Positions 19,427-29,539 of a stretch of 64,000 nucleotides of DNA are shown one piece after another. The notes below the pieces were generated by a model, which saw nothing but the letters and a program-made list of their open reading frames with translations, was not told the DNA's origin and did not search any database. A program made the translations under genes and the position numbers. Within the stretch, counting starts at the first letter, position 1; every line of letters starts with the position of its first letter. Source of the stretch: an uncultured Methanobrevibacter sp. (GTDB lineage: Archaea > Methanobacteriota > Methanobacteria > Methanobacteriales > Methanobacteriaceae); NCBI RefSeq assembly GCF_902769175.1, contig NZ_CACXNW010000001.1, positions 62,001 to 126,000 of the forward strand, in the 5' to 3' direction.

Positions 19427-19454
19427 GATAAGTTAATGTATAAATTAACTTATC
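19427..19454 (-). terminator. Terminator overlapping the stop of the 19-23 kb ALP
   Basis: GATAAGTTAAT and ATTAACTTATC form a perfect 11-bp stem with a 6-nt loop. The arm contains the stop codon (19445-19447), and a T-rich run follows on the minus strand. Confidence 0.85.
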
Positions 19455-22400
19455 CTAGTTTGGTTGAAATCCAAATCATTGAAGTCGTAAGGACAAGGGG
19501 TATTGAAATCGAAACGTGGAATAACTTCAGTTAATACTTCTCCTGTAAGTTCGAGACCTGAAGCGATTATAGGAAATACTTTAGAAACTTTAGATGCAGC
19601 TATAGTTCCAACTTTAAAGCATGCTTTACCTATAAAACTGCTTATTCCAGTACTTACTCCATCAAAAATACCTGCAATTACTGTCATTGCGATAAAATTG
19701 CCAAGGTGGAAATCATGGTCAAAATAAACGTTTTCTATAATCTCTTCTCCTCCTGCAAGAAGACCACCTGCAACAAAACCAATAAATCCTGCTGAAACTT
19801 CACTTAATCCAGTATATGATAGACCGACACATATTGCCATACAACAACAAACTTCAAGGAATCTAAAACTCCACCTAAGAACTTCATTAGGTTTATCTGA
19901 TTTGATTTTAACAACTTTAAGGCTTGTTGCACCATCGACATTTTGAATTAGATAGGAATCACCAATCATGGCTATTTTTGCATCTTGAATTACATAGGAA
20001 TCACCAATCATGGTTATTTTTTGCATCTTTACCATAGTTAAACACATAGTCCTTTTCACTTTTTGATCCTGTAAAGTTGCAGTTTTCCATAGATGCTTCA
20101 CCAAAATCATTATAAATTGCATCACCATCATCTCCCTTATTGCCATTGAAGATGGAAGAGGTGATGTTCATCACTCCATAATGACAACAGATGGCTCCTC
20201 CATTGTCATCAGCCTTATTATTATTGAAATGGCAGTTATTATAAATTGCAAGACCCTTTTCATCATATACAGCGCCGCCGTCATCATCAGCATGATTTTG
20301 ATTGAAATTACATCCAAAGCAACTTAAGGTTCCAATATAATTATAAATGGCACCACCGCTTTCATCTGCCTTATTTGATGTGAAATTGAGGAGGGGTAGT
20401 TTCACTTCTTCACCATTATCCAAGCTTTCATCTGCCTTATTTGATGTGAAATTGCAAAAATCACAGATTAGAATTCCTCTATGGTTATATATTGCACCTC
20501 CATTTTGCCCATAGCTGTCTTCAAAGCTTGAATGGGATATGTATACATATCCTCCTTCATTATATATTGCACCGACTTCATTTTTCCATGCAGCACTATC
20601 CCATTTACAGTGATTGAAAGTTAAATTCATCGCTGATATTGTTCCTTCATTGTGTATTGCCATATTAAATCCAACTAAATTTAAGTTGTTTATCACACAA
20701 TATTGTTCAGGGGAAACTACTAAAAAATGAGCTTCGTAAGAACTGTCTCTATTTCTAACATTAACTGTTGCACCATTTCCATTAATGTATATGTTTTCCG
20801 CTTCAGTGCAATTAATGTAATTGGTGACATCATAAGTATCAATTGTTACTCCTTCTGCAAAATTCAAGATTAAAATTTTCACGTGATTTAAGGGGGATAT
20901 CATTTGCATGCAAGATTTATAGCTTTCCAAATCTTTAATGCTCAAAGAGCTAATTATGTCATCATCATTAAAAACTAGACAGGATGCTCCAATGGATGTA
21001 TGAATATTTTTCTCATCATTATTATCAAATCGCTTTTGCTTGATTTGGAAGCTTCATTGTCCTTAAATATGCAATAAAGCAAAGTGCTTTGACTTCCTTG
21101 TTCATTATATATTGCACCTCCACTTTTGGCACTATTTTTAATGAAGGAACAATTTACACAGTTAAGTCTAGCATTATTTGTTATTGCACCGCCTAATTTG
21201 TCCTTTGCCCTATTTTCTTCAAAGGTGACATTTGTAAATTGGCAGGATCCTTGATTGCATATGGCAGTATTAAAACCTTTTATGCTAATGTTGTTCATAG
21301 TTAGGCTAACGCCTTGGCTAATGTTAAATAAGTGTTTTTCACCATTATCAGATGCATTGATTGCTATTGTTGCTCCGTGTCCTCTAATGATAATGTTTTT
21401 GGTTTTATTAAGTGTTATCACTTCGCTTGCAGATGAATCAAGCTGAAGATATAGGTTGTCTTCAAAATCAAGAATCACTTCACTGTCATTTGGCAGTGAT
21501 TCTTTTGAAATAATTCTTGTTGCATTTTTAAAGTTTTCCAAATCGGAAATAGGCAAAACATATACAGTTTGCTTGGTATTATTGAAGAATGTCACTATAA
21601 ATTCGTTTTCTGATTTTTTTTCAATAGTGTAATTTGTTGCATTGATTATATCTTCCATGCTAATGTCATTTTCTCCGTTTATGACTTCACCATCATCATC
21701 TTTTGTTGCATTATCCTTTTCCTTATTGTCATTGCTTGAGCTTAGAGTCAAATCTCCAAGGGTGTAAACATCCACTCCAAAATACTTATTTCCATGTACA
21801 ATATTATTTTCAAATCCGCAATTGCTTAAAGTCAATTTATCCTGTGAATAGATTGCAGCACCATTGCCGTCAGCTTCATTCCCTTCAAAATAACAGTTTT
21901 CGATTATTGCATTTTTCTTAATCCAATCGCTCCACCTGCATCATCACTTGCTTTATTATTAAGGAAATTTGAGTCTTTTACAGTAAGTGTCTTTCCATTT
22001 GTAACTGCTATTGCTCCTCCTTTATTTTCTGCCCAACAGTTTTCAAAGCTACAGTTGATTACTGTACATGGTGATGAACTTTTAAAGAGGATTGCTCCAC
22101 CATCGTCGTCATATTTGTTGTATCCGTTTATGAATTTGATGTTTTTGAATGTTACTGCTCCATCAGTGACTTTGAAATAATGGTCATGCTTGCTGCTTCC
22201 AGCTAAATCGATGGTATGGCCATGGCCATCTATAATCAGGTCTTTAGAAACTTTGAGTATCATCTTATCCTTGATAGTTGCATAATCGGAAAAGAGGTCT
22301 ATAGTTGAGCCTTCTGGAGCACTGTCAATTAAGAGTTTAAGCAGATATAGATTGGTAGGGCTGATGTCAGAGTTACTTAACTTCATGATTCCATTGCATA

Positions 22401-23589
22401 CAATTGGACGTCTGTCTTCACAATCAGTGTAAGAAACAGAGGAGTCATTTAAAATCAAGTTTCCTCCAGCATATATTGCACCTGCAGAATCATCAGCACG
22501 GTTGTCTTGGATTATTGTGTTTTGGATGTTTGCATTGCCCTTGGCCCATAGTGCTCCTCCATCATCTTTTGCATGGTTATTTTCAAATGTGCAGCCGTAT
22601 ATTTCTGCTTTGGATCCTTCAACATCCATAGCTCCGCCGCAGTCTTCAGCGCTATTGTCTTTAAATACGGAATTCTTAGCAATAAGATTGTCCTTGGCCC
22701 ATAGTGCTCCTTCATCGTCTTTTGCATGGTTATTTTCAAATGTGCAGCCGTATATTTCTGCTTTGGATCCTTCAACATCCACAGCTCCGCTGCAGTCATC
22801 AGCACTGTTGTCTTTAAGTGTTGAGTTTTCAAGAATCAAATTGCCTTCTGCATACACGGCTCCTCCAATCATCTTCAACACTGTTTTTTAAGAATGTAGA
22901 GTTATATATGCGTAATTCTCCAGTGGAATAAATTGCACCACCCTTCTTTTCTGCCCAACCGTTTTCAAAGCTACAATTGATTATTGTACAGATTCCTGAA
23001 CTTTTAAAAGGATTGCGCCTCCCTCATCATCATCCTTATTGTATCCATTGAGGAATCTGATATTTTTAAAGGTGACAGACCATTTGTGATTTTGAAGTAG
23101 TGGTCATGCTTGCTGCTTCCAGTCAAATCAATTGTATGGCCATGGCCATCGATTATGATGTCTTTAGAAACTTTGATTATCAACTTATTATTGATGGTAT
23201 AAAAATCATGAAAAAAATCAAAGGTTGACCCTGCAGATGTATCATCGATGTGCCCTTGAAGACCTTTCAAATCTGGGTCATAGACATGTATATTGATGTC
23301 AGTTTTCAAAAGATTTTTAGATTCAATTTTTGCTAGGTCATCGTCAATGTCATTTGTCATTTGATTGTTGCTACAGTCATCGCTAGCGATATTTTCACTG
23401 TTGATGTATTCATTCGCTTGATTAACATCATTAGCTGATGTTTCAACTTTTAAGTTTTCAGAATTATCTATTGAATCCGGACTATTATGTTGAATTAGGG
23501 TGTCATTATTCTCACTTGCACTGACACAACTTAAACTTAATATAATAATCCCAAATAATATTAAAAAAAATAAGCATATTTCGTTTCAT
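19445..23589 (-). pseudogene. Large adhesin-like protein gene broken by at least seven single-base indels
   Basis: Conceptual translation from the ATG at 23589 gives a signal peptide, a Ser/Asn-rich linker, three blocks of beta-helix (SFENCWAENKGGAI, CTFENNHAKDDGGAL, NFTSNKADESGGAI) and a C-terminal hydrophobic module (VGLSYTGLSEVSAGFIGFVA). The frame is lost at an A8 run in the signal peptide (23563-23570), near 23077, near 23007, near 22867 (extra base), at 21912-21916, 21027-21029 and 20017-20022; most lie in short homopolymers. Surviving open stretches are 23004-23360, 21904-22881, 20975-21835, 20001-20945 and 19445-20146. An in-frame 66-bp insertion sits at 20358. The promoter and terminator are intact, so a short RNA or peptides may still be made. 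Confidence 0.88.
20358..20454. repeat. CRISPR-like insertion A: 31-bp direct repeats around a 35-bp filler
   Basis: Exact 31-bp copies (GCTTTCATCTGCC...GTGAAATTG) lie at 20358-20388 and 20424-20454 around a unique 35-bp filler (20389-20423). The unit is 66 bp and in frame. It inserts residues LDNGEEVKLPLL, which do not resemble a beta-helix coil, between two copies of NFTSNKADES. Confidence 0.9.
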
Positions 23590-23650
23590 ATAGTCTTCCC
23601 CATAAAAATTCTTTTTTATTATTTGGGTATGCCTAATATATATTTTTAGA

Positions 23651-23690
23651 ATATTTATATCTTTTTGCAAGTATGTGCTTGCTTACATAG
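23651..23690 (-). promoter_or_regulatory. ALP-type operator and TATA box upstream of the broken ALP
   Basis: Read on the minus strand, ATGTAAG is followed by AAGCACATACTTGC and then AAAAAGATATAAATAT. This is a diverged form of the palindrome plus TATA box found upstream of the ALPs at 49.9-60.9 kb, about 60 bp before the ATG at 23589. Confidence 0.65.
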
Positions 23691-23849
23691 GTTATTACTG
23701 TCTTTTAATGGATTAAAATTGTAATTATAAATAGATTAGGTCTAATTGAATTGATTAGGTATAGAATGGGCGAATAAAATTTGATATAATGCTAAAATAA
23801 TTTTTCATCAAATTTTTTGTAAAATATGAAATTTTAAAAAAAGATTTTT

Positions 23850-23940
23850 AAAAAATGGTTTTATGAAGTTTTACTTTGTATTTTTTTTATGATTTTTTGA
23901 TAAAAGGAGTTTTTAAAATGGTTTTATGAAGTTTTAGCTT
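23850..23940. repeat. Direct repeat of ~22-28 bp in intergenic DNA
   Basis: AAAATGGTTTTATGAAGTTT occurs at about 23852 and again 63 bp later (about 23915), with a ~41-bp AT-rich interval. The arms differ by a 2-nt indel at one end. Confidence 0.55.
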
Positions 23941-23944
23941 ATTA

Positions 23945-24175
23945 ATTTTAAAAAATAGTAAATGTATTTTAGAAGTATAAGTTTTTGGCTTTTTTATGAG
24001 TTTTGAGAAGTAGTGGATGTGTTTTAGATGTATAAGTTTTTGGCTTTATTTTGAGTTTTGAGAAGTAGTGGATGTGTTTTAGATGTATAAGTTTTTGGCT
24101 TTATTTTGAGTTTTGAGAAGTAGTGGATGTGTTTTAGATGTATGACTTTTTGGCTTTATTTTGAGTTTTAAAAAA
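23945..24175 (+). repeat. 55-bp intergenic tandem repeat
   Basis: Three near-perfect 55-bp units (TTTTGAGAAGTAGTGGATGT followed by GTTTTAGATGTATAAG and TTTTTGGCTTTATTTTGAG) begin at 24001, 24056 and 24111, with degenerate half-units on both sides. No coding potential is evident. Confidence 0.9.
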
Positions 24176-24230
24176 TAGAAATTATAGAAGTAAAACTTTA
24201 AGAAAAACTTCTATAAAAAATTGCTTTTAA

Positions 24231-24557
24231 TTAGAACATGTCTCTTGCATTTCCTCTGTAACCCATTACAGGTTCCTCATCCTCATCGATTTCATCATCA
24301 GGATTTGGATTCCATCTTTTCAAGTTAGGCAAGAAGTTACAAAGCAAACCAGTTGCTTCCTCTTCACGTAAGTCTGGGTTTCTCTTCATCATTCTTTTAG
24401 CATGTCTAATGATCATTTCATTTATGGTTATGTCCGGTTCTGTAAACTCTCCGTTTTGGAAACAGTCTTTACAGTAATCCATATTTGGACTTCCATCTTC
24501 ATTGGTTCCATAATCGTTTCTTCCCATAGGTCTGCCGCAAGAATTGCAAAATGCCAT
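24231..24557 (-). CDS. Putative zinc-ribbon protein
   Basis: The 108-residue protein begins MAFCNSCGRPMGRNDYGTNE and contains CxxC pairs at residues 4-7 and about 29-32 (CKDC), spaced as in the putative zinc-ribbon domain PF12674. A helical section (ITINEMIIRHAKRMMKRNPDL) and an acidic tail (DDEIDEDEEP) follow. There is no evidence for a specific partner. It is transcribed in the same direction as fae-hps but follows that gene's terminator, so it probably has its own promoter near 24560-24640. Confidence 0.8.
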   Translation of the reverse strand: MAFCNSCGRPMGRNDYGTNEDGSPNMDYCKDCFQNGEFTEPDITINEMIIRHAKRMMKRNPDLREEEATGLLCNFLPNLKRWNPNPDDEIDEDEEPVMGYRGNARDMF

Positions 24558-24669
24558 ATTTTCACCTAAATTAGATATTTATTTTCAAATCAATTTTTAT
24601 TAAAATCAATTATCTTTTTAGTATTTTAAACAAAATTTATTGGTTTTTCAAAAATCATTTAAAAAAAAT

Positions 24670-24696
24670 AGCTAATTAGAATTAATCTAATTAGCT
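24670..24696 (-). terminator. Terminator of fae-hps
   Basis: AGCTAATTAGA and TCTAATTAGCT form a perfect 11-bp stem with a 5-nt loop, followed on the minus strand by a T-run. Confidence 0.88.
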
Positions 24697-24731
24697 TATC
24701 TTATGATTTTAATCAAACAGTTACTGACTGC

Positions 24732-25862
24732 TTAAATTTGTTCGTCATCTTCCATAACCACTCTCATGTGGTTTGGATCTACAGGCATGTGAGCTAAGAA
24801 GTCTTCTGCAGCTCTTCTTGGGTCACCAGAACCAATGATGTATCTACCTCCGATGATGATGTCTGCACCTTTATCAAATGCTTCTTCTGCTTTTTCTGGA
24901 GTTACTCCTCCAGCTACAGCAACTAATCCGCCAGTAATGTCTTTAATTTCTTTAATGTTACCCCAAGCACTTACGTCATCAAGGTTTTTGCCTTCTGCTC
25001 TAAGTTTACTTTCTAAGTCAACATTTCTGTGGAGAAGAACAATATTAGGCATGAACTCTGGATTGATTTGTTCGAGTTTTCCAGAGAAGTCATCTACGTT
25101 CATCATATCAAGGATGGAGTAGATACCTTGTTTTTGACATTCGTGGATTGCCTTTTCAATGGATTCAATAGTACCGAGTCCAGAAATTGCAATAGCATCA
25201 GCAGTTTCATCTGCTGCCATTTTAACTTCCACTCTTCCTACGTCCAAGGTTTTCAAGTCAGCAATAATGAATCCGCTTGGTGCCAATTCTCTGATTTTGC
25301 CTACTACGCCAACACCGAATTTTTTAACGAGAGGAGTTCCTGCTTCAAGGAGGATTCTTTCTCTGTTAGGGAGTTGTTTAATGATTCTTTCCATAACATC
25401 TAAGTTGTCAAGGTCAAGAGCAACTTGCAAGTAAGGTGGTTCGTAAAGCTTGATTGCTTTGAATCCCATAATTGCGTGGGTTCCACGATCTTTTTCGTAT
25501 AATAATACGCTTGCATTGATTACCCATTCTTCTGCTTTGTCTTTAGGAATGATTCCTTCTTCTACTGCATCAGCTACTGCTCTACCTACAGCAGTTTGAG
25601 CTGGTCCAAAGATTTTGCTTGCATCATCTAAGTCACCAACGGTTACTTTAGGGATGATGATAGTAGCTGGTTTGGTTATTAAGTTAGGTCTGATTACACT
25701 GAGCAATGGAGTGTGTCCAACAGATAATTGGCTTAATCCATTAGCAAAAGCATTTCCTACAGGACCATCTTTTGAACCGATAAGTAAATCAACGTGTGCT
25801 AATTCGTCTCCGTCTCCAATGAGAGCTTCTCCTATATACATAGTATCATCTTTTTTTACCAT
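24732..25862 (-). CDS. fae-hps: Bifunctional formaldehyde-activating enzyme / 3-hexulose-6-phosphate synthase
   Basis: Residues 1-~160 are the Fae domain ([20 protein letters not shown], with the conserved His at 23), which condenses formaldehyde with tetrahydromethanopterin. Residues ~165-376 are a hexulose-phosphate synthase of the orotidine-decarboxylase fold, with the DxKxxD motif in [14 protein letters not shown] and the phosphate-binding [14 protein letters not shown] and IIGGRYI loops. In archaea the fusion makes ribulose 5-phosphate by running the ribulose-monophosphate route in reverse, and the Fae half captures the released formaldehyde. The length matches the archaeal fusion. GGAGG precedes the ATG at good spacing. 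Confidence 0.95.
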   Translation of the reverse strand: MVKKDDTMYIGEALIGDGDELAHVDLLIGSKDGPVGNAFANGLSQLSVGHTPLLSVIRPNLITKPATIIIPKVTVGDLDDASKIFGPAQTAVGRAVADAVEEGIIPKDKAEEWVINASVLLYEKDRGTHAIMGFKAIKLYEPPYLQVALDLDNLDVMERIIKQLPNRERILLEAGTPLVKKFGVGVVGKIRELAPSGFIIADLKTLDVGRVEVKMAADETADAIAISGLGTIESIEKAIHECQKQGIYSILDMMNVDDFSGKLEQINPEFMPNIVLLHRNVDLESKLRAEGKNLDDVSAWGNIKEIKDITGGLVAVAGGVTPEKAEEAFDKGADIIIGGRYIIGSGDPRRAAEDFLAHMPVDPNHMRVVMEDDEQI

Positions 25863-25889
25863 TTCAAATCCTCCAAATTAAGGAAAAAA

Positions 25890-26130
25890 CTGATTAAATT
25901 AATTATATAATTTTTTAAATATTACATTATTTTTTTGTGAAAAATTAAAAAATGCAATTGTTCTTATAATGTAATTATTTATACAATATAAGTTATGATT
26001 TTAATAGAATATATAGTTAAGTAATATATTTTTTTTTAATTATTGAAATTATATTGTTTAGAAAAACAGGATTTATTTTTTGCTTAATCATTTAAAAAAT
26101 ATTGTTTTTTTAATACGAATTTTATAAAAA
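25890..26130. other. AT-rich intergenic region upstream of fae-hps
   Basis: No gene is visible. It should hold the fae-hps promoter (TATA-like stretches near 25900-25990). Confidence 0.45.
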
Positions 26131-26250
26131 AAGAGTAATTATGGATAAGTTGCCTGTTTAGGGATTCCATAATTTATATTATAAAAAAAAGAGTAATTAT
26201 GGATAAATTATCCCTTCAGGGACTCCATAATCTTTATATTTTTTAGCAAT
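26131..26250 (-). repeat. Diverged ~57-bp tandem duplication of the 3' end of the solute-binding protein gene
   Basis: The gene's last codons, stop and following T-run (minus-strand TTATGGAGTCCCTGAAGG ... TATCCATAATTACTC) recur directly downstream as TTATGGAATCCCTAAACAGG ... TATCCATAATTACTC. The downstream copy has several substitutions. Confidence 0.85.
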
Positions 26251-27027
26251 CTTATCAATAGTTCCATCTTCATACATTTCATCCAATGTTTTTTGGACTT
26301 GGTCTCTCAATTCGGTCTTGTCTTGTGCAAATCCAATACCATATTCTTCAAAGGATAATGGAGGCTCTAATATTTTGTATTTGGTATTATTGAATTTTGT
26401 AGATATTTTATATTGCATAACTACACAATCACCAAGAACTGCATCACAAGTTCCAGATTCCAAGTCCATAAATGCTGTATCATATTCTTTCACTGCATTG
26501 ACGTTTGCAAAGTTTTCATTTAAAGTTTTGTTTTTTGATATGGTATCAAGTGCACTGGTTCCCATTCCAACATCAATGGATTTTCCTTTCAAATCTTCAA
26601 TTGATGAAATGTTGGAACTTTCTTTTACAACAAATACTTGTGAATTGTTGAAATATGGCTTGCTCCAAGCATAATTATCTTCTCTACCGTTGATTGATAA
26701 ACCGCTCCAAATACAATCTATGGCACCATATTTAAGCTCAACTTCTTTAGTATCCCAATCAATCACTTGCTGTTTTACCAATGTCCAATTGTTTCTATCA
26801 CAGACTTCCTGAGCTAAATCTATGTCAAAACCTGTTACTTCACCATTGTCATCTGTGTATTCGAATGGTGGAAATTCAAGATTAAATCCAACAACAAAAT
26901 TTGTATCATTATTTTCAGTAAATGGATGGTCCAATAAAAAATCAAACCAGTCTGCACTAGCTGAACTTATTATTAAAAATGTAAAAAGCAAAGCAGCTAA
27001 AATTAAAAAGATTCTTTTAGTATTAAT
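26197..27027 (-). CDS. Extracellular amino-acid-type solute-binding protein (SBP_bac_3)
   Basis: The mature protein has the family signature FNLEFPPFEYTDDNGEVTGFDIDLA and ends in the typical DEMYEDGTIDKIAKKYKDYG. It would bind an amino acid or similar small solute outside the cell for an ABC importer, but no permease or ATPase gene is adjacent. The first canonical start (TTG at 26991) cuts into the signal peptide. GGAGGG lies 7 nt before an in-frame ATT at 27027, which yields a complete signal peptide (NTKRIFLILAALLFTFLI...SASA). I therefore extend the gene to 27027 with an AUU start. The 3' end is duplicated downstream. Confidence 0.88.
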   Translation of the reverse strand: MNTKRIFLILAALLFTFLIISSASADWFDFLLDHPFTENNDTNFVVGFNLEFPPFEYTDDNGEVTGFDIDLAQEVCDRNNWTLVKQQVIDWDTKEVELKYGAIDCIWSGLSINGREDNYAWSKPYFNNSQVFVVKESSNISSIEDLKGKSIDVGMGTSALDTISKNKTLNENFANVNAVKEYDTAFMDLESGTCDAVLGDCVVMQYKISTKFNNTKYKILEPPLSFEEYGIGFAQDKTELRDQVQKTLDEMYEDGTIDKIAKKYKDYGVPEGIIYP

Positions 27028-27042
27028 CTTAAGCCCTCCATA

Positions 27043-27329
27043 AAATATTTAAAAGTATCACTTAATTATTAACATTTTTAAGAATGGTTATATTTATTTT
27101 TTATGCAAATAAATATTTAAATTTAAGATGATTGCAATAATATGATGATATCATTTTACAATTGAAACAAGAGTGTGTATTTAAATTTTAAAAGAATCTC
27201 AAAAGTTCATTATTTTAAAAATTATCTAACAAAGTTGTTTATCAATTAAAATAGTTTTAAATTTTAAAAATAATCAAAAAAAGCAGTTTAAATTAAAAAT
27301 CAATAATCTAATAAAATAAAAAAAGAAAT
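27043..27329. other. AT-rich intergenic region
   Basis: It should carry the promoter of the solute-binding protein gene (27043-27150). I see nothing else in it. Confidence 0.45.
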
Positions 27330-27352
27330 ATAAGTTGATTTAATCAACTTAT
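27330..27352 (-). terminator. Terminator overlapping the thrS stop codon
   Basis: ATAAGTTGAT and ATCAACTTAT form a perfect 10-bp stem with a 3-nt loop; the thrS stop (27349-27351) lies in one arm, and T-rich sequence follows. Confidence 0.85.
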
Positions 27353-29178
27353 TTAAAATTAATTCTATCTGCAGTTGTTCTTGGCAATGGAAGTCTTCTG
27401 AAAGGCATTCCTTCGGTTTCTTCCTTAATTGCGTTAATAAGTTCATCTGCAGTCATGTCAACCTTTTCACCAGTTTTTCTAACTGTTACAGAGTAGCTGT
27501 CGCTTTCCACTTCATTGTCACCAATTACAACAATGTATGGGACCCATTCCTTGGAAGCGTTTCTGATTTTCTTACCGACTCTGTCATCGCTGTTGTCTAC
27601 ATCTACACGGATGTTTGCTGCAGCAATCTTATCAGCTAATTCGTTAGAGTAATCTAAGTGCTTTTCACCGATAGGCAAGATTCTGACTTGTGATGGACTT
27701 AACCAAACTGGTAGCATTGGAGCTTTTCCATCTTCTTTTGCAGTGTTTTCAAGTAAGCTGCAGATAACCCTTTCTACACTTCCAGTTGGTGAACAGTGTA
27801 AAATGATTGGGTTTTGAGGGTTTTCATCTTCGTCAACATATTCAATGCCGAATCTTCTACCACTTTCTACATCAATTTGTACAGTAGGGTTTTCAATAGG
27901 TCTTCCTAAGTAGTCAATTGCTGCAAAGTCGATTTTACAGGACCAGTAGTGTTTTCTTTCAGGCAAGATTTCAAGCAATAATGGTTTGCCTATTCTTTTA
28001 GCGGTTGCTTCCATCCAGTCCTTATGTTCTTCGTAGAAGTCTTTTGTTGCTCTGAAGATTGCTTCATAGTTAACGTCAAGGTCTACACCGGTTTGCACAC
28101 ACATGTCAACTTGTGCATCAAATTCCTCTAAAGCTTGTGGCATGTCAGCACAGAAGCTGTGCATATCAGGCATGGTAAATGCTCTGAGTCTTTTAAGACC
28201 TACAACTTCTCCTCTTTTCTCAAATCTGAAACTGTAAGTGGATAATTCATAAACCTTTGCAGGTAAGTTTTTCCAGGTGAGGAAAGATCCACCAAGAACT
28301 CTGAATGCACCGAAACAGCATGCAAATCTAAGCATTATGTCCTTTTTGGTAGCAGTTTTGTATTGTCTTTCACCAAATTTAGCTGCATGCTCTCTGATTG
28401 CATCATTTGCAAGGTCATAGAAGATTGGAGTTTCAATAGGCATTGCACCTAAATCAACAACAAAGTTATAAACATAATCTGCAAGCAAGTCACGTACTAA
28501 TCTACCTTTAGGATACCATTTAAGGTTACCGATATCTGAAGCAAGCTCATAATCACATAATTCCTTTTCTCTCATGATTTTTACATGTGGAGGTTCTCCT
28601 TCGTCACTTGCTCCTTCTCCTAATTCATATGCAACCAATTTTTCCAAGTCTTCGCTTTCATAGTTGTATTCCTTAGGATCAAAGGTTTCCCCATCTTTGA
28701 ATATTAACCAGGTAGATGGTTTCTTTTCTTCTTTTTCTTCCTCTTCTTCAGAAGCTTCTGCAGTTATAGTTCTTGAAAGTTCAGATAATGGGTGTCCTTT
28801 ACAGGAAATTTCAAATGCCTTATACCAACCGAATGGTACTCTAAATACGTCATAACCTTCTTCTTTAAGTGCTTCTTCTGCATCTTTCAATATTTGTACA
28901 GCTACTTTAGGAGCACCAAGGGATGAAGAAAGGTGAGCATATGGGTATAAAACGATTTTTTCTGCATTTACTTCTTCATTGGTTTTTTTAACTTCAGCAA
29001 CTAAATTTTTAACAACAGCATTTGGGTTTGCTTCATCTTCTTTTTCAATAGATGAGAAAACAACCAATGCTTCATCAAAAGCTCCATCTTTTTGAGCTTC
29101 TTCAATTTCTTCAGCTACTGGAGTTTTATTTTTTACTTGATATTTTATATAATCAGAGTGAATAAGTAAAACGCTCAT
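27349..29178 (-). CDS. thrS: Threonyl-tRNA synthetase, archaeal type
   Basis: The enzyme charges tRNA-Thr. The N-terminal ~140 residues are the archaeal editing domain related to D-aminoacyl-tRNA deacylase ([33 protein letters not shown]), which removes misactivated serine. The class II core follows ([48 protein letters not shown]), then the anticodon-binding domain ([18 protein letters not shown]). The length of 609 residues is normal. The ATG at 29178 is preceded by GGTGA. It is a single gene with its own terminator. Confidence 0.97.
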   Translation of the reverse strand: MSVLLIHSDYIKYQVKNKTPVAEEIEEAQKDGAFDEALVVFSSIEKEDEANPNAVVKNLVAEVKKTNEEVNAEKIVLYPYAHLSSSLGAPKVAVQILKDAEEALKEEGYDVFRVPFGWYKAFEISCKGHPLSELSRTITAEASEEEEEKEEKKPSTWLIFKDGETFDPKEYNYESEDLEKLVAYELGEGASDEGEPPHVKIMREKELCDYELASDIGNLKWYPKGRLVRDLLADYVYNFVVDLGAMPIETPIFYDLANDAIREHAAKFGERQYKTATKKDIMLRFACCFGAFRVLGGSFLTWKNLPAKVYELSTYSFRFEKRGEVVGLKRLRAFTMPDMHSFCADMPQALEEFDAQVDMCVQTGVDLDVNYEAIFRATKDFYEEHKDWMEATAKRIGKPLLLEILPERKHYWSCKIDFAAIDYLGRPIENPTVQIDVESGRRFGIEYVDEDENPQNPIILHCSPTGSVERVICSLLENTAKEDGKAPMLPVWLSPSQVRILPIGEKHLDYSNELADKIAAANIRVDVDNSDDRVGKKIRNASKEWVPYIVVIGDNEVESDSYSVTVRKTGEKVDMTADELINAIKEETEGMPFRRLPLPRTTADRINFK

Positions 29179-29199
29179 ATTTTCACCGTTTTCATTTTA

Positions 29200-29520
29200 A
29201 AAATAATTTTTTTGATAAATATAATGAATCTTATTATGAATTTAAGATACAATATAATATTATAATTATATTTTTTATTATATTTAACAATTAGTAATTA
29301 TAAAGTATTTATTTCGTATTTATTTAGTAATTTTTTTAATTTTTTATATTTTCTAAAATCGAAATTAGGTTTTTCATTATCATTTTTTTATATTTTTTAT
29401 ATTTTTTTAGATAGGAAAGGATTTCATTGAAATGGTGATAAATCAAAATGGAAATTGTTTAATATAGTTATTTATAAAATATTAATTAGGTTAACTTAAT
29501 ATATAGTTTAAACTACATTC
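29200..29520. other. Divergent promoter region between thrS and an ALP
   Basis: It is AT-rich with no gene. AGGTTAACTTAATATATAG at about 29488-29506 combines a GTTAAC palindrome with a TATA box about 35-50 bp before the ALP start. The palindrome common to the 49-61 kb ALPs is absent. Confidence 0.5.
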
Positions 29521-29539
29521 TAATGTTATGAGGGATAAT

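Noticed and set aside
22404-22891. Plus-strand reading frames within the 19-23 kb ALP
   Set aside because: They are shadows of the repetitive beta-helix coding sequence on the minus strand; their repeats are the same coils read backwards.
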